A stretch of 64,000 nt of DNA from Acidithiobacillus ferrooxidans ATCC 23270 (GTDB taxonomy: Bacteria > Pseudomonadota > Gammaproteobacteria > Acidithiobacillales > Acidithiobacillaceae): positions 1,208,001-1,272,000 of the forward strand of contig NC_011761.1 of assembly GCF_000021485.1 (NCBI RefSeq). The letters run 5' to 3'. A program made the position numbers and the translations under genes. The notes beneath the pieces were generated by a model that made no database searches, was not told the origin of the DNA, and saw nothing but the letters and a program-made list of their open reading frames with translations. Below are positions 9,416-17,869 of this stretch, piece by piece. The stretch's first letter is position 1. Every line of letters starts with the position of its first letter.

Positions 9416-10137
9416 TTGCCTTGGGGGTGAATATCGACCACGTTGCGACGTTGCGGCAGGCGCGCGGCACCCGCTATCCGGACCCGGTGGAGGCGGCCTT
9501 CGTCGCCGAACGCGCTGGCGCCGACGCCATTACCGCGCATCTGCGTGAGGATCGACGGCACATCGTGGAGCGGGATGTGGAAATTCTCAGCCAGACCCTG
9601 CGTACCCGCCTCAATCTCGAAATGGCCGTTGAGGAAGGTGTCTTGCGTGTGGCGGAGCGCCTATCCCCTAGCGACTGCTGTCTGGTGCCGGAACGCCGTG
9701 CGGAGCTGACCACCGAAGGCGGACTGGATGTTGCCGGACAATTGTCTCGTATCAAAGAGGCCTGCCAGCGTCTGGCCGCTGCCAAGGTCAGGGTATCGCT
9801 GTTTGTCGACCCCGACCCTTTTCAGTTGGAGGCGGCGATGGAAACCGGAGCGCCCGTGGTCGAGCTGCATACGGGCCGTTATGCCAATACCGCTGATACG
9901 GCGACGCGTGCTGAAGAACTGGGCCAGATCACCAGCGCAGCAAGCTTTGCCGATAGCCTCGGCCTGCAGGTGAATGCCGGGCATGGTCTCGATTACCACA
10001 ACGTGCAGGCGGTGGCAGCGATCCCCTATATCCGGGAGTTGAATATCGGCCATGCCATCGTTGCCCATGCCGTATTTGTCGGTATGGCGACGGCGGTGGC
10101 GGATATGAAAAGACTCATGCTCGAGGCGCGTGGATGA
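9412..10137 (+). CDS. pdxJ: Pyridoxine 5'-phosphate synthase
   Basis: Condenses 1-deoxy-D-xylulose 5-phosphate with 3-amino-2-oxopropyl phosphate to give pyridoxine phosphate (vitamin B6). 241 residues, a TIM barrel. Family signatures are [17 protein letters not shown] at the start, [14 protein letters not shown] near 44-57, NLEMAV, the substrate loop [16 protein letters not shown] and [11 protein letters not shown]. The true start is the ATG at 9412 after GGGAGGAG, although the frame stays open much further upstream inside recO. Its DXP substrate links it to the isoprenoid route, whose dxr gene is near 42.7 kb. Confidence 0.96.
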
Positions 10138-10523
10138 TCGTGGGAATGGGGACGGATATCGTTGCCGTCGAGCGAATGGCCCGTCTCCATGCCCGCTTCG
10201 GGGAACGTCTGACCGAGCGTCTGCTGGGACCTTTGGAGGTGGCGGACATGCCGGTGGAAGCCGCGGCCGGCGCCGCTTTTCTGGCGCGACGTTTCGCGGC
10301 CAAGGAGGCCACATTCAAAGCCTTGGGTAGCGGCATGACTAATGGGATGCGCTGGATGGACGTGCAGGTGGGCCACGATTCGGGCGGGCGTCCGCAATTG
10401 GTGCTGGGCGGTCGCGCGCAACAGCTCCTACGGGGGCTCGGGGATGGCGTGCGCAGTTGGCTGTCCATCAGCGATGAGCGTCGCTATGCCATGGCGGTCG
10501 TGGTGCTGGAACGGGGAGGATAG
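10134..10523 (+). CDS. acpS: Holo-[acyl-carrier-protein] synthase
   Basis: Transfers 4'-phosphopantetheine from CoA to ACP. 129 residues, the family size. The Mg-binding start [14 protein letters not shown] (Asp8 region) and the second motif [14 protein letters not shown] near 58-71 are both present. It overlaps pdxJ by 4 nt (ATGA) and ends 3 nt before ugd, so it belongs to the same transcript as the recO-pdxJ block. Confidence 0.95.
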
Positions 10524-10526
10524 GCG

Positions 10527-11849
10527 ATGAAGGTAACGGTGGTGGGGACCGGATACGTGGGGCTGGTCACTGGCGCCTGTCTGGCGCAGGTGGGTAATCA
10601 GGTGCTGTGCGTGGATGTGGACGCCGACAAGGTGGCGCGGTTGCAGACCGGAGATGTGCCCATTCACGAACCGGATTTGCCCGCCATGGTACAGGAAGGC
10701 ATTGCCGGCGGGCGCTTGCGCTTCACTACGGAGGTTGCCGAGGGTATCACCCATGGGGATTTCCTTTTCATTGCCGTGGGGACGCCGCCCGATGAAGACG
10801 GTTCTGCCGACTTGCGTCATGTGTTGGCGGTGGCCGGGGACATTGGCCGACATTTGCAACGGCCGGTCACGGTGATCAATAAATCCACGGTACCGGTAGG
10901 CACTGCACAAAAAGTCCGTGCCCGAATTGCTGCTGTTTTGCAGGACCGGGCGGCGGACATTGTCTTCGATGTGGTCTCCAATCCCGAGTTCCTGAAGGAA
11001 GGAGCGGCGGTGGCGGATTTCATGAAGCCGGACCGGATTATCATTGGTGTGGATAACGTGGCGGCAGCGGAGCGGATGCGCGTCCTCTACGCCCCATTCA
11101 ACCGCAATCATGACCGCCTGATCATCATGGACCCGCCTTCCGCAGAGCTCACCAAATATGCCGCAAATGTTATGCTCGCCACCAAAATATCGCTGATGAA
11201 TGAACTGGCGGGACTGGCGGAGCGGATGGGAGCGGACATCGAACAAGTGCGGCGCGGAATTGGCGCCGATCCCCGCATCGGTTATGCCTTCATATATCCG
11301 GGTTGCGGCTATGGCGGATCGTGTTTCCCCAAAGACGTGCGGGCATTGGAATACAGTGCGCGGCAGTATGATTTTGATGCGCCTCTCCTGGCTGCGGTGG
11401 AGAAGGTGAACGATCGTCAGAAGGGGCTTCTGGAGCAGAAAGTGGTGCGCGCTTTGGGCGAGGACCTTACGGGTAAAACCATTGCCGTGTGGGGCCTGGC
11501 TTTCAAACCCAACACCGATGACATGCGCGAGGCCCCCAGCCGGGTGCTCATGGAAGCCTTATGGCGGCGCGGTGCGCAGGTGCAGGCCTATGATCCGGTG
11601 GCCATGGAGGAAGCACGACGGATCTACGGAGGAGAACCCGCCTTGCGGCTCTGCTCGGACCCTTACATGGCCTGTGAAGGGGCCGAAGCGCTGGTGATCT
11701 GTACCGAGTGGCAGCAATTCCGCAGCCCCGATTTTGTACGGATGCGCAGCCTGCTTCGTCAGCCCCTCATCGTCGATGGGCGCAATATTTACGATCCGGC
11801 GGTCGTGCGTGCCGAAGGGTTTGCTTATCATGCCATCGGACGCCCCTGA
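10527..11849 (+). CDS. ugd: UDP-glucose 6-dehydrogenase
   Basis: NAD-dependent four-electron oxidation of UDP-glucose to UDP-glucuronate. 440 residues. The N-terminal NAD fold is [16 protein letters not shown] (4-19); VGTPPDEDG and NKSTVPVGT bind cofactor. The substrate and catalytic segment [13 protein letters not shown] near 261-273 carries the nucleophilic Cys, and the C-terminal UDP-binding domain starts near 315 ([19 protein letters not shown]). GDP-mannose dehydrogenase is a related alternative, but the spacing around the Cys loop fits Ugd. The neighbouring heptose kinase suggests a role in lipopolysaccharide core or exopolysaccharide precursors. Confidence 0.93.
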   Translation: MKVTVVGTGYVGLVTGACLAQVGNQVLCVDVDADKVARLQTGDVPIHEPDLPAMVQEGIAGGRLRFTTEVAEGITHGDFLFIAVGTPPDEDGSADLRHVLAVAGDIGRHLQRPVTVINKSTVPVGTAQKVRARIAAVLQDRAADIVFDVVSNPEFLKEGAAVADFMKPDRIIIGVDNVAAAERMRVLYAPFNRNHDRLIIMDPPSAELTKYAANVMLATKISLMNELAGLAERMGADIEQVRRGIGADPRIGYAFIYPGCGYGGSCFPKDVRALEYSARQYDFDAPLLAAVEKVNDRQKGLLEQKVVRALGEDLTGKTIAVWGLAFKPNTDDMREAPSRVLMEALWRRGAQVQAYDPVAMEEARRIYGGEPALRLCSDPYMACEGAEALVICTEWQQFRSPDFVRMRSLLRQPLIVDGRNIYDPAVVRAEGFAYHAIGRP

Positions 11850-12801
11850 TATGGCCGGGGATTTGCACAGTCTGGCGCGGGCGCAGGTGGCTATCGTCGG
11901 TGATGTGATGCTCGATCGTTACTGGTTTGGCAAGGTCGAACGTATCTCCCCGGAAGCGCCGGTGCCGGTGGTGCAGGTGCGGCGAGAGGAAGAACGTCCC
12001 GGCGGCGCCGCCAACGTCGCCCTGAATGTGCTGGCGCTGGGGGCGCAGGCGCGTTTGCTGGCCCCGGTAGGGGATGACGGAGCGGGTGAGCGTTTGGGCA
12101 CGCTGCTGACGGAAGCCGGGGTCAAGACGGTGCTGATTCCTGACAAGGCCTGTCCAACGACCGTGAAGTTGCGCGTCATTGGTCATCAGCAGCAGCTCCT
12201 GCGCATGGATTTTGAGGCGCAGCCCAGCCAGGCCCACAGCGACGCCTTGCGTCAGCAGGCGCCGGCCTTGTTGATCAACGCCAAGGCGCTGCTGCTGTCC
12301 GATTACGGCAAGGGCGCCTTGCGGGAAGTGGAACATCTGGTGGCGTTGGGGCGCAGGCTGGGTATTCCAGTGCTGGTCGATCCCAAGGGTAGGGATTATC
12401 GCCCATACCAGGGGGCGACCATCATCACCCCCAATCTCGGCGAGTTTCAGGCAGTGGCGGGCACCTGGGCGAATGAGGCACAGTTCCGCGCGCTGGGCGA
12501 GCAGTGGCGGGTATCTCTGCAACTGGAAGCGCTGCTGGTGACGCGCGGCGAAGAAGGAATGACCCTTTTTATGGAGAATGCCATCCATCACCATCCGGCT
12601 CAGGCCCGGGAGGTTTTTGATGTAACGGGTGCTGGAGATACGGTCATCGCAACCCTGGCGACGGCCCTCGCGGCGGGCTGGGCGATGGATCGTGCGGTGG
12701 AACTGGCCAACCGCGCAGCAGGAATCGTCGTTGGCAAGCTGGGGGCGGCCGTCGTGACGGTGGAAGAGTTGGCCGCGACGGAATCCATGCGTGAAGGCTG
12801 A
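11830..12801 (+). CDS. hldA: D-glycero-beta-D-manno-heptose-7-phosphate kinase (HldE domain I / HldA type)
   Basis: Phosphorylates heptose 7-phosphate at C1 for ADP-heptose synthesis (LPS inner core). About 323 residues, PfkB/ribokinase fold: [12 protein letters not shown] near 22-33, [11 protein letters not shown], and the C-terminal catalytic signature [11 protein letters not shown] near 266-276, with the catalytic Asp in GAGD. It ends after the kinase domain, so the adenylyltransferase domain found in bifunctional HldE is absent and must be encoded elsewhere. The start is uncertain: ATG at 11830 overlaps ugd by 20 nt behind a GAAGGG; ATG at 11851 gives a more E. coli-like N-terminus. Confidence 0.88.
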   Translation: MPSDAPDMAGDLHSLARAQVAIVGDVMLDRYWFGKVERISPEAPVPVVQVRREEERPGGAANVALNVLALGAQARLLAPVGDDGAGERLGTLLTEAGVKTVLIPDKACPTTVKLRVIGHQQQLLRMDFEAQPSQAHSDALRQQAPALLINAKALLLSDYGKGALREVEHLVALGRRLGIPVLVDPKGRDYRPYQGATIITPNLGEFQAVAGTWANEAQFRALGEQWRVSLQLEALLVTRGEEGMTLFMENAIHHHPAQAREVFDVTGAGDTVIATLATALAAGWAMDRAVELANRAAGIVVGKLGAAVVTVEELAATESMREG

Positions 12802-12802
12802 G

Positions 12803-13573
12803 ATGGTGACGACTCTGCCGCGGCTACCCGTACCGAAGCTTTTACAGCGCAGGATCGGCCGGGCGGTTGCCGATTTTCGCATGATTCAGCCGGGGGATCG
12901 CGTCCTGCTCGGCCTGTCCGGTGGAAAGGACTCTCTGACCCTGCTGCACCTGTTGCGGGCCATGCAACGGCAATCCCCGGTGCCATTTGACTTGGCCGTG
13001 GCCACCGTCGACCCCATGAGTCCGGATTATGACCCACAGCCGCTGGTACCTTACCTGCGGGAGTTGGGCATCCCGTATTTTCTGGAGCGACAGAATATTT
13101 ATGAGCGGGCACAAAAGCACCTTCTACGGCCCTCTTATTGCAGTTTTTGTGCGCGGATGCGGCGGGGGGTGTTGTATCGCTGCGCACGGCGCGAAGGTTA
13201 TCAGGTCCTGGCGCTTGGTCAGCATCTGGATGATTTCGCTGAAAGCTTCTTCATGTCCATGTTTTATAATGGCGAGTTGCGCACCATGAAGGCCCATTAC
13301 CGAGTGCGGGAAGGCGATTTACGAGTGATTCGCCCCCTGGTGTACTGCCGGGAAAGGCAAACGCGCCAGTTTGCCACGGAGCAAGCCCTGCCGGTGATTC
13401 ATGAAAATTGTCCGGCCTGTTTCGGCAAACCGACGGAGCGCCAGCACATGAAAGAACTCCTTGCCACGCAGGAAGCATACGATCCCCGGCTGTTCAAACA
13501 ACTCCAGCGTGCCTTGCTGCCGCTGATGGGGCAGGGACTGGAAGGTTTGGAATTCGAGGAAGCACATGACTGA
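12803..13573 (+). CDS. ttcA: tRNA 2-thiocytidine(32) synthetase TtcA family
   Basis: ATP- and Fe-S-dependent thiolation of cytidine 32 in tRNA. About 256 residues. The PP-loop is LLGLSGGKDSL near 34-44; two CXXC pairs, CSFC near 109-112 and CPAC near 203-206, are the expected cluster ligands; GQHLDDFAESFFMSMFYNG is also typical. ATG at 12803 follows GAAGG by about 5 nt, while a GTG 12 nt upstream would overlap the kinase gene. It is separated from hslO by only an 8-nt overlap. Confidence 0.92.
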   Translation: MVTTLPRLPVPKLLQRRIGRAVADFRMIQPGDRVLLGLSGGKDSLTLLHLLRAMQRQSPVPFDLAVATVDPMSPDYDPQPLVPYLRELGIPYFLERQNIYERAQKHLLRPSYCSFCARMRRGVLYRCARREGYQVLALGQHLDDFAESFFMSMFYNGELRTMKAHYRVREGDLRVIRPLVYCRERQTRQFATEQALPVIHENCPACFGKPTERQHMKELLATQEAYDPRLFKQLQRALLPLMGQGLEGLEFEEAHD

Positions 13574-14408
13574 TTTTTCGCAGAGTTTTTATTGGGAGAC
13601 CTTGCCATTGCGAGGGGCGCGCTGTCGCCTGGATGATATTTACGCGCGGGTGCTACGGGGTTTTTCCGGACCCGAAGGCGTGGCTAAGCTGCTGGGCGAG
13701 GTGCTGGTGGGCCTGGCGCTATTGGCTACCACCCAGAAAAACTATGAACGCTTGATCATGCAGACGCAGAGCAAGGGACCGTTGAAGCTGCTGGTGGCGG
13801 AGATGACGGCGGCGGGTGGCATGCGGGCTTACGGTCGCTGGGAGGAGGGCGCTACGGTGGATTTCTCGAACCTGCCCGATGCCCTGCTCGCCATCACTGT
13901 GGACATGGGAATGGATCGGGATCGCTATCAGGGTTTGGTGGCATTACGGGAAACACTGACGGCATCCCTGAACGCCTATTTTACAGAGTCGGTGCAGTCG
14001 CCCGCCTATTTCCGATTGGCGGTAGACGTGGCGGCGCAGCAGGCCGGAGGTTATTTCTTGCAACGGCTACCGGGTGTACTCCGTGTCGAGGATTGGCGGG
14101 TGGCTACCCAGTTTATCGCCATCGGATCGGATCAGTCTCTGCTGAAGGCGCAGCCTGAGCAGTTTCTTCCGGAGATTTTCCCGGAGGAATCGGTGCGTTT
14201 GCATACGGAGCAGCCCTTGACCTTTTCCTGTTCCTGTTCCCGTAAGCGGGTGGAGCGGATGCTGGTGTCACTGGGGCAAGCGGAAGCGGAAGAGACGTTG
14301 GCCACAGAAGGTGCGGTCATCGTCACCTGTGAATATTGCCATGAGGTCTATCGTTTTGCGGATACGGATATCGCACTGCTGTTTGCCGCGGGCAAACCGC
14401 TGCATTAG
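13566..14408 (+). CDS. hslO: Redox-switched chaperonin Hsp33
   Basis: Holdase activated by oxidation, protecting proteins under oxidative and heat or acid stress. 280 residues. The C-terminal zinc switch is complete: CSCS near 220-223 and CEYC near 257-260, i.e. the CXC...CXXC pattern with the usual linker length. The N-terminal substrate-binding domain has the RGARCRLDDIYA and LLGEVLVG stretches. It overlaps ttcA by 8 nt, so both are likely one transcript. ssrA follows 107 nt downstream with no clear terminator between them. Confidence 0.94.
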   Translation: MTDFSQSFYWETLPLRGARCRLDDIYARVLRGFSGPEGVAKLLGEVLVGLALLATTQKNYERLIMQTQSKGPLKLLVAEMTAAGGMRAYGRWEEGATVDFSNLPDALLAITVDMGMDRDRYQGLVALRETLTASLNAYFTESVQSPAYFRLAVDVAAQQAGGYFLQRLPGVLRVEDWRVATQFIAIGSDQSLLKAQPEQFLPEIFPEESVRLHTEQPLTFSCSCSRKRVERMLVSLGQAEAEETLATEGAVIVTCEYCHEVYRFADTDIALLFAAGKPLH

Positions 14409-14467
14409 CAGTTTGTGGCATAGTCAGGCGGATGGTTCTCCTGTAATATTGGAGAAGGATGAGAGAT

Positions 14468-14497
14468 TTGGCTTGCGCAACTTTTGGGCCGTATTCT
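14468..14497 (+). promoter_or_regulatory. Candidate sigma-70 promoter of ssrA
   Basis: TTGGCT at 14468-14473 and TATTCT at 14492-14497 with an 18-bp spacer, ending 18 nt before the mature 5' end of tmRNA. Both hexamers deviate from consensus, so this is a candidate only. Confidence 0.35.
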
Positions 14498-14515
14498 TGT
14501 CCAACGAAGTGAATA

Positions 14516-14879
14516 GGGGGCGACCGGCTTCGACGCAGGTCGCGAAGCCTTCGGTGCATGCAGAGCTGCGGTTCGCTCTTAAAACTGGTCGCAGATTCAT
14601 AATTGCCAACGACAGCAATTACGCTCTCGCTGCTTAAGCAGTGAGCCCTCTGCCCGGATTTGTCTGTGGATCCGGAGCCGAAAGGCGCGCGGAGGGTCAT
14701 GAAACACGGAATCGTGCGCATTCTAGTCTGTGGGATGCGCGCTAAATTAAAGCAGAATCGCCATGTCGTCATCCTGTCTGTCGGAGGGCGGTGCGGTTAA
14801 AGCCAAAAGACAAACTACGCATGTAGATCCGGTGGTCTAGGTACTGCGGACGCGGGTTCAATTCCCGCCGCCTCCACCA
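14516..14879 (+). ncRNA. ssrA: Transfer-messenger RNA
   Basis: Rescues stalled ribosomes with SmpB and tags the nascent chain for proteolysis. The 5' end GGGGGCGACCGGCTTCGACG pairs with the 3' end CGCCTCC just before ACCA to form the acceptor stem, and the T-arm GGTTCAATTCC is present near the end. The tag reading frame starts at the resume codon GCC and encodes ANDSNYALAA followed by TAA, the hydrophobic-Ala end expected of a proteobacterial tag. About 364 nt, one-piece form. CCA is encoded. Its 3' end is immediately followed by an accessory island. Confidence 0.96.
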
Positions 14880-14903
14880 ATAACCTGTTGATTTGTAAGG
14901 AAA

Positions 14904-14928
14904 GAGCCAGCGCATGCTGGCTTTTTTT
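14904..14928 (+). terminator. Rho-independent terminator of ssrA
   Basis: AGCCAGC (14905-14911), loop GCAT, GCTGGCT (14916-14922), then a run of seven T residues (14922-14928). It lies 25 nt after the tmRNA CCA end. Confidence 0.9.
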
Positions 14929-15125
14929 GGGGTGTTTTTGGGCTGTTTTGGCGCCAGTTCGCCAACATTACGCCAGCATTTTTGCCGGGCTTGGCCGCCC
15001 TTTTTCCTTCCAAGAGGGACACCATCGGAATCTTCCCTGTCCATCAGACCAAACGTAGCCACAGCCTTTTGGCCTGCATCTGGAATTGACCCCATGACAA
15101 CTCTGTTTGCCGCAGAAGCCAGGCC

Positions 15126-15632
15126 TTACGGTGCAATGCCAGCAGCGAATCGCTGTAGTCGCTGCCCCTCGGCGCATGCCTCGGCCAGCAACTGGTTCCA
15201 GTCATCCGGAGGACGGCCGCTTTCCAGCATCTTTCGGAACACCCGATAGGCGTCGTCACTGCTCTCATAGGCGCGCTTGGTGTCCTCGTCATTGACCCAG
15301 GCGAGCACGATCACCTTGCTCGGCGCGTGGTAGCGGAAGAACAGCCGGTATTGCTGGAAAAACTTGGCGCGGAACCAGTGCTTGTGATCTTCACCGAGGG
15401 TGTTGCCTTGACGGTACTCTGGCCGTGTCGGGTCTTGCGGGATGGCGTCGAACGCCAGTTTGATGATCGCCGCCAGTCGCTTATTGGCGTTCTTTTTCAC
15501 GTATCCGACGGGATCCTTTTTCTTGAAGGCCTCGACCTGCTGGGCCAAGGTCTCAATATGCGCGAGGAATAGCGGGTGGGCAAAAACCGTCCAGCCATGA
15601 ATGACCAAGGGCGCGAGCTTGCTCGAGCTCAT
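15126..15632 (-). CDS. yhaV: Type II toxin, YhaV family ribonuclease
   Basis: Ribosome-dependent mRNA endonuclease toxin of the PrlF-YhaV module. 168 residues. Family features are the N-terminal INGW-like segment (VIHGWTVFAHPLFLAHIETL), GNTLGEDHKHWFRAKFFQQY near 76-95, and FFRYHAPSKVIVLAWVNDE near 97-115, with the acidic and aromatic residues of the RelE-like fold. It overlaps the antitoxin by 4 nt (ATGA), the usual coupling. There is a 197-nt gap between its 3' end and the ssrA terminator, in which I see no gene. Confidence 0.9.
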   Translation of the reverse strand: MSSSKLAPLVIHGWTVFAHPLFLAHIETLAQQVEAFKKKDPVGYVKKNANKRLAAIIKLAFDAIPQDPTRPEYRQGNTLGEDHKHWFRAKFFQQYRLFFRYHAPSKVIVLAWVNDEDTKRAYESSDDAYRVFRKMLESGRPPDDWNQLLAEACAEGQRLQRFAAGIAP

Positions 15633-15958
15633 TCATCGTCCGCAGACAAGGGGGCATCGAGATCGACTTCGATGCCGCCGGTCAGCGATTGGAGGCGCTG
15701 CACGAAGCTGACATCGATGGCCTGCAGGCGCTCTGGATGCGTGGCGATGTCGCGGGCCAGGAAGCCCAGGAACTGACCGAGCACCGGATCGTCTTCCTCG
15801 GAGTCCTCGGCGCGCGTCAGCACGACCTCGCCACCGGGGCGGATGGTGTAGTGGATCTTGTCGCGCTTGCCCAGCCGGAGGGCCCGGCGGACGGTCTCCG
15901 GCACCGTGGTTTGGTAGCGGTCAGTCAGCGTGGATTCGACTTCGAGGGTGGCAGCCAT
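15629..15958 (-). CDS. prlF: Antitoxin PrlF (SohA), AbrB-fold
   Basis: Antitoxin that neutralises YhaV and represses its own operon through a swapped-hairpin AbrB DNA-binding domain. 109 residues; the N-terminus (STLTDRYQTTVPETVRRAL, about 9-27) is the AbrB fold, followed by KIHYTIRPGGEVVL. The C-terminal half, rich in acidic residues and with DPVLGQFLGFLARDI, is the toxin-binding part. It is first in the operon. Two TGCAAT-type dyads lie just upstream and are the likely operator. Confidence 0.9.
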   Translation of the reverse strand: MAATLEVESTLTDRYQTTVPETVRRALRLGKRDKIHYTIRPGGEVVLTRAEDSEEDDPVLGQFLGFLARDIATHPERLQAIDVSFVQRLQSLTGGIEVDLDAPLSADDE

Positions 15959-15987
15959 GGCGCTCTCCGGTCAAAGGTGCAGATGTC

Positions 15988-16032
15988 TTGCATGATAATG
16001 CAATCGCCTTGCCATGTCAATGCAATTGCATT
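15988..16032 (-). promoter_or_regulatory. Putative autoregulatory operator of prlF-yhaV
   Basis: Two palindromes sharing a TGCAAT core lie 30-74 nt upstream of the prlF start: TTGCAT-GATA-ATGCAA (15988-16003) and the perfect 14-mer AATGCAATTGCATT (16019-16032). Antitoxins of this fold bind paired dyads over the promoter. The assignment to PrlF is inferred from position. Confidence 0.5.
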
Positions 16033-16310
16033 GTCTGCGATTGTTGCCGTCCGGCCTGGTAACTGGGGTGGCAACCGGCTACCAGTTGCCCGCATTCTTA
16101 CCCCCATTCTCCGGATCTCGTCGGTGTCCTGCATTTTTCCCGCAACCGCTGCTCGGCGATCTCGTCGGCAAACTGGTTGATACTTTTAATGATTCCGTCA
16201 AACAGGTCATTGACTGACTGCTGAAGACCCTCAGGTCCGCGAAAATGCTGAACGTGCCCAGGAAAATCTGTTGCGGCTCGGCCGCATTGATTATCTGGAC
16301 GTTGAATGAG
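16033..16310. other. Island segment with unassigned coding remains
   Basis: About 280 nt with no intact gene. On the plus strand an open stretch of about 30 codons ends at a TGA (16307-16309), 13 nt before the RhuM-like start, with residues ENAERAQENLLRLGRIDYL. This looks like the C-terminus of a lost upstream gene, but I cannot name the family. Confidence 0.3.
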
Positions 16311-16322
16311 GGGAAACATGCC

Positions 16323-16437
16323 ATGACTGACCGCGACAAAAAACTGATTCGCAACTCCACCGCTGAATTCCTGATCTTCACCGGTTAGGCGGGTGAACAA
16401 AGCATTGAGGCCCGTTATGAAGATGAGACCATCTGGA
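16323..16437 (+). pseudogene. RhuM-family virulence protein, 5' remnant
   Basis: The first about 39 codons read MTDRDKKLIRNSTAEFLIFT, then G, an in-frame TAG at 16386, then [17 protein letters not shown] before a second stop. The readable stretch resembles the N-terminus of RhuM-type proteins, where the W is normally followed by LTQ. The first stop replaces a Gln codon by one base (CAG to TAG), and the gene is cut off at about 16437 where hsdM sequence begins on the other strand. RhuM genes are commonly found inside type I restriction loci, which fits the neighbour. Non-functional. Confidence 0.6.
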
Positions 16438-16681
16438 AGTAGCCATCCTTCTTGTACCAACGCTTGTTCTCGGCCGAGGCTTCCGCTTCGGCGGGCGTTT
16501 TGCCCGCATCGATTTCGAGCTGGATTACTTCGGCGCGGCGCTGTTCGAACACGTCGGAGCAGCGCTTGAGGAACAGCATCCCGAAGATGTATTCCTTGAA
16601 CTCGGAGGCATCTATCTTGCCGCGCAGGATGCCGGCGGCTTTGAAGATGTGGCGTTCTAGCTGTGGCAGGGTTAAGGGCAT
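16436..16681 (-). pseudogene. hsdM: Type I restriction-modification methyltransferase HsdM, 5' remnant
   Basis: 82 recognisable residues of the HsdM N-terminal helical domain: [20 protein letters not shown], then [20 protein letters not shown] and RWYKKDGYF. The frame then crosses into unrelated sequence (QMVSSS and stop) at about 16436. HsdM is normally about 500 residues with a catalytic NPPF motif, all of which is missing. The break coincides with the end of the RhuM remnant on the opposite strand, so a deletion with inversion joined the two. No hsdS or hsdR remains in the window. Confidence 0.8.
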
Positions 16682-16689
16682 GTAGGAAA

Positions 16690-17020
16690 TCCAGTCAAAG
16701 TCGGTTGTTCTATATTGCGTGGCGCGTCAGTCGGCCTTGCCCATGATGTTTTGTGAATCTGGCGATCGATAACCCGGGGCCAGCAGCGCGTTCTTTACGC
16801 CGTAGAGCGCCAGGTGATCTTTCTGGAACCCGCAAGAGTTCGAAATAGTCCGCGCGGCCTGACGGTAAGTTGTTGATTTTGCATAAACCGCTTGATGGGT
16901 CCGCGCTTGTGGACTGCGGACTTTCAATTTGGTTCATGGCGGCCGCCGCGAACCCTTTCACGTTGCAACACGTTGGTAGTTGTTGATAACTGGCGACGAA
17001 ACGGAACAGTCCTCGGTCGG
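16690..17020. other. Island segment without recognisable gene
   Basis: About 330 nt between the hsdM remnant and the GNAT toxin gene. Several short open frames run through it on both strands, but none has a good start plus ribosome-binding site or a family signature I can name. It is probably eroded sequence. Confidence 0.4.
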
Positions 17021-17025
17021 AGCAA

Positions 17026-17520
17026 TCAAGCCTTGATGCTATTCAGGCGCAACATCAGCGTCATCGGATGTTGTGGTGACTCCTGAAAGCCGTAGTGCTC
17101 ATAGAACTGTTTGGCGCGTTCGTGGAGCGCATGAACCAGCAGTGCACGAACCCCCGTGTTCTGCGATACGGTGATGGCACGTTTCACCGCGTCCTGCAGC
17201 ATGGCCGCCCCCAGCTTGATGCCTTGCGCTCGACTATCCACCGCCAACCTACCGAGCACCATGACGGGAACCGGATCGGGCATATTGCGACGAACCGAGC
17301 TAGTCGCCACTTGATGTGCGACTGCGCCAGCCGCCATGGCGTAGAAGCCGCGCACCCGATTTTCTTCATCAACGACCACAAAGGTTCGACTGGCCCCGGT
17401 GAGCTGGTTGTTCATCGCCCGGCGTTTTAACCACTCATCCAGTGCAGGCTCACCGCTCTCGAAGTCGCCCAACAGGTGCACGGCCGCAAGTGGCTGCGGC
17501 GCGGATAGCTTCAAACTCAT
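17026..17520 (-). CDS. GNAT-fold acetyltransferase toxin (TacT/AtaT type)
   Basis: Toxin that acetylates the amino group of charged tRNAs, blocking translation. About 164 residues. The start resembles the family (LSAPQPLAAVHLLGDFESGE, then LDEWLKRRAMNNQLTGASRTFVV); acetyl-CoA-binding motif A is VLGRLAVDSRAQGIKLGAAM near 89-108; a Tyr in FYEHYGF near 144-150 is the usual catalytic position. The start at 17520 gives a 4-nt ATGA overlap with the antitoxin; an ATG 18 nt upstream is also in frame. The pair with a DUF1778 gene is diagnostic. Confidence 0.88.
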   Translation of the reverse strand: MSLKLSAPQPLAAVHLLGDFESGEPALDEWLKRRAMNNQLTGASRTFVVVDEENRVRGFYAMAAGAVAHQVATSSVRRNMPDPVPVMVLGRLAVDSRAQGIKLGAAMLQDAVKRAITVSQNTGVRALLVHALHERAKQFYEHYGFQESPQHPMTLMLRLNSIKA

Positions 17521-17789
17521 GCTTGATTGCTTTCCCATGGCGCCTTGACTGCCATCAGACGCTCAAGACCTTCGTTGCCACGAGGCGGTGCGTCGAGCAT
17601 GGCGGTGAACTGCCGGAACTTTTCCGCATCCAGCCCAAAAAACACCTGATCGAGCAGTACCGATTGCGCACGCTCGCAGGCGGCTTCCAGCATGAAGTCC
17701 GAACGGTTTTTGCCTAACAGGTTGGCGGCGTGATCAATGAGATCACGCTGCTCCGGCAAGGCTCGTAAATTGATGGCAGCGGCACGCAT
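17517..17789 (-). CDS. DUF1778 (TacA-type) ribbon-helix-helix antitoxin
   Basis: Antitoxin to the GNAT toxin, expected to bind operator DNA through an N-terminal ribbon-helix-helix and to cover the toxin active site with its C-terminus. 90 residues from ATG at 17789, preceded by GAGAGG. The start has AAINLRALPEQRDLIDHAA, then GKNRSDFMLEAACERAQ and the typical LLDQVFFGLDAEKF. The frame is open 22 codons further upstream, but that part covers the promoter and operator, so the internal start is preferred. Confidence 0.87.
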   Translation of the reverse strand: MRAAAINLRALPEQRDLIDHAANLLGKNRSDFMLEAACERAQSVLLDQVFFGLDAEKFRQFTAMLDAPPRGNEGLERLMAVKAPWESNQA

Positions 17790-17799
17790 AGCAACCTCT

Positions 17800-17852
17800 C
17801 GTGTAAATACAACAGATACACAAATGATAGATGCGCGTGTAGCTGTTGTCAA
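17800..17852 (-). promoter_or_regulatory. Promoter and operator of the DUF1778/GNAT module
   Basis: On the minus strand a perfect -35 TTGACA (17852-17847), a 17-bp spacer and -10 TATCAT (17829-17824) lie 35 nt upstream of the antitoxin start. Just downstream, GTGTA...TACAC half-sites about 11 bp apart form a dyad (about 17802-17822) suited to a ribbon-helix-helix repressor. The promoter is among the best -35/-10 matches in the window. Confidence 0.65.
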
Positions 17853-17869
17853 CACGTGGCATCAACAGG

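Noticed and set aside
14930-15125. Minus-strand open frame running from the island edge over the ssrA 3' end (contains GWRRRELNPRP-like residues)
   Set aside because: The frame reads through the tmRNA T-arm and terminator, has no ribosome-binding site and matches no integrase motif; frames of this kind are a common artefact over tRNA/tmRNA ends.
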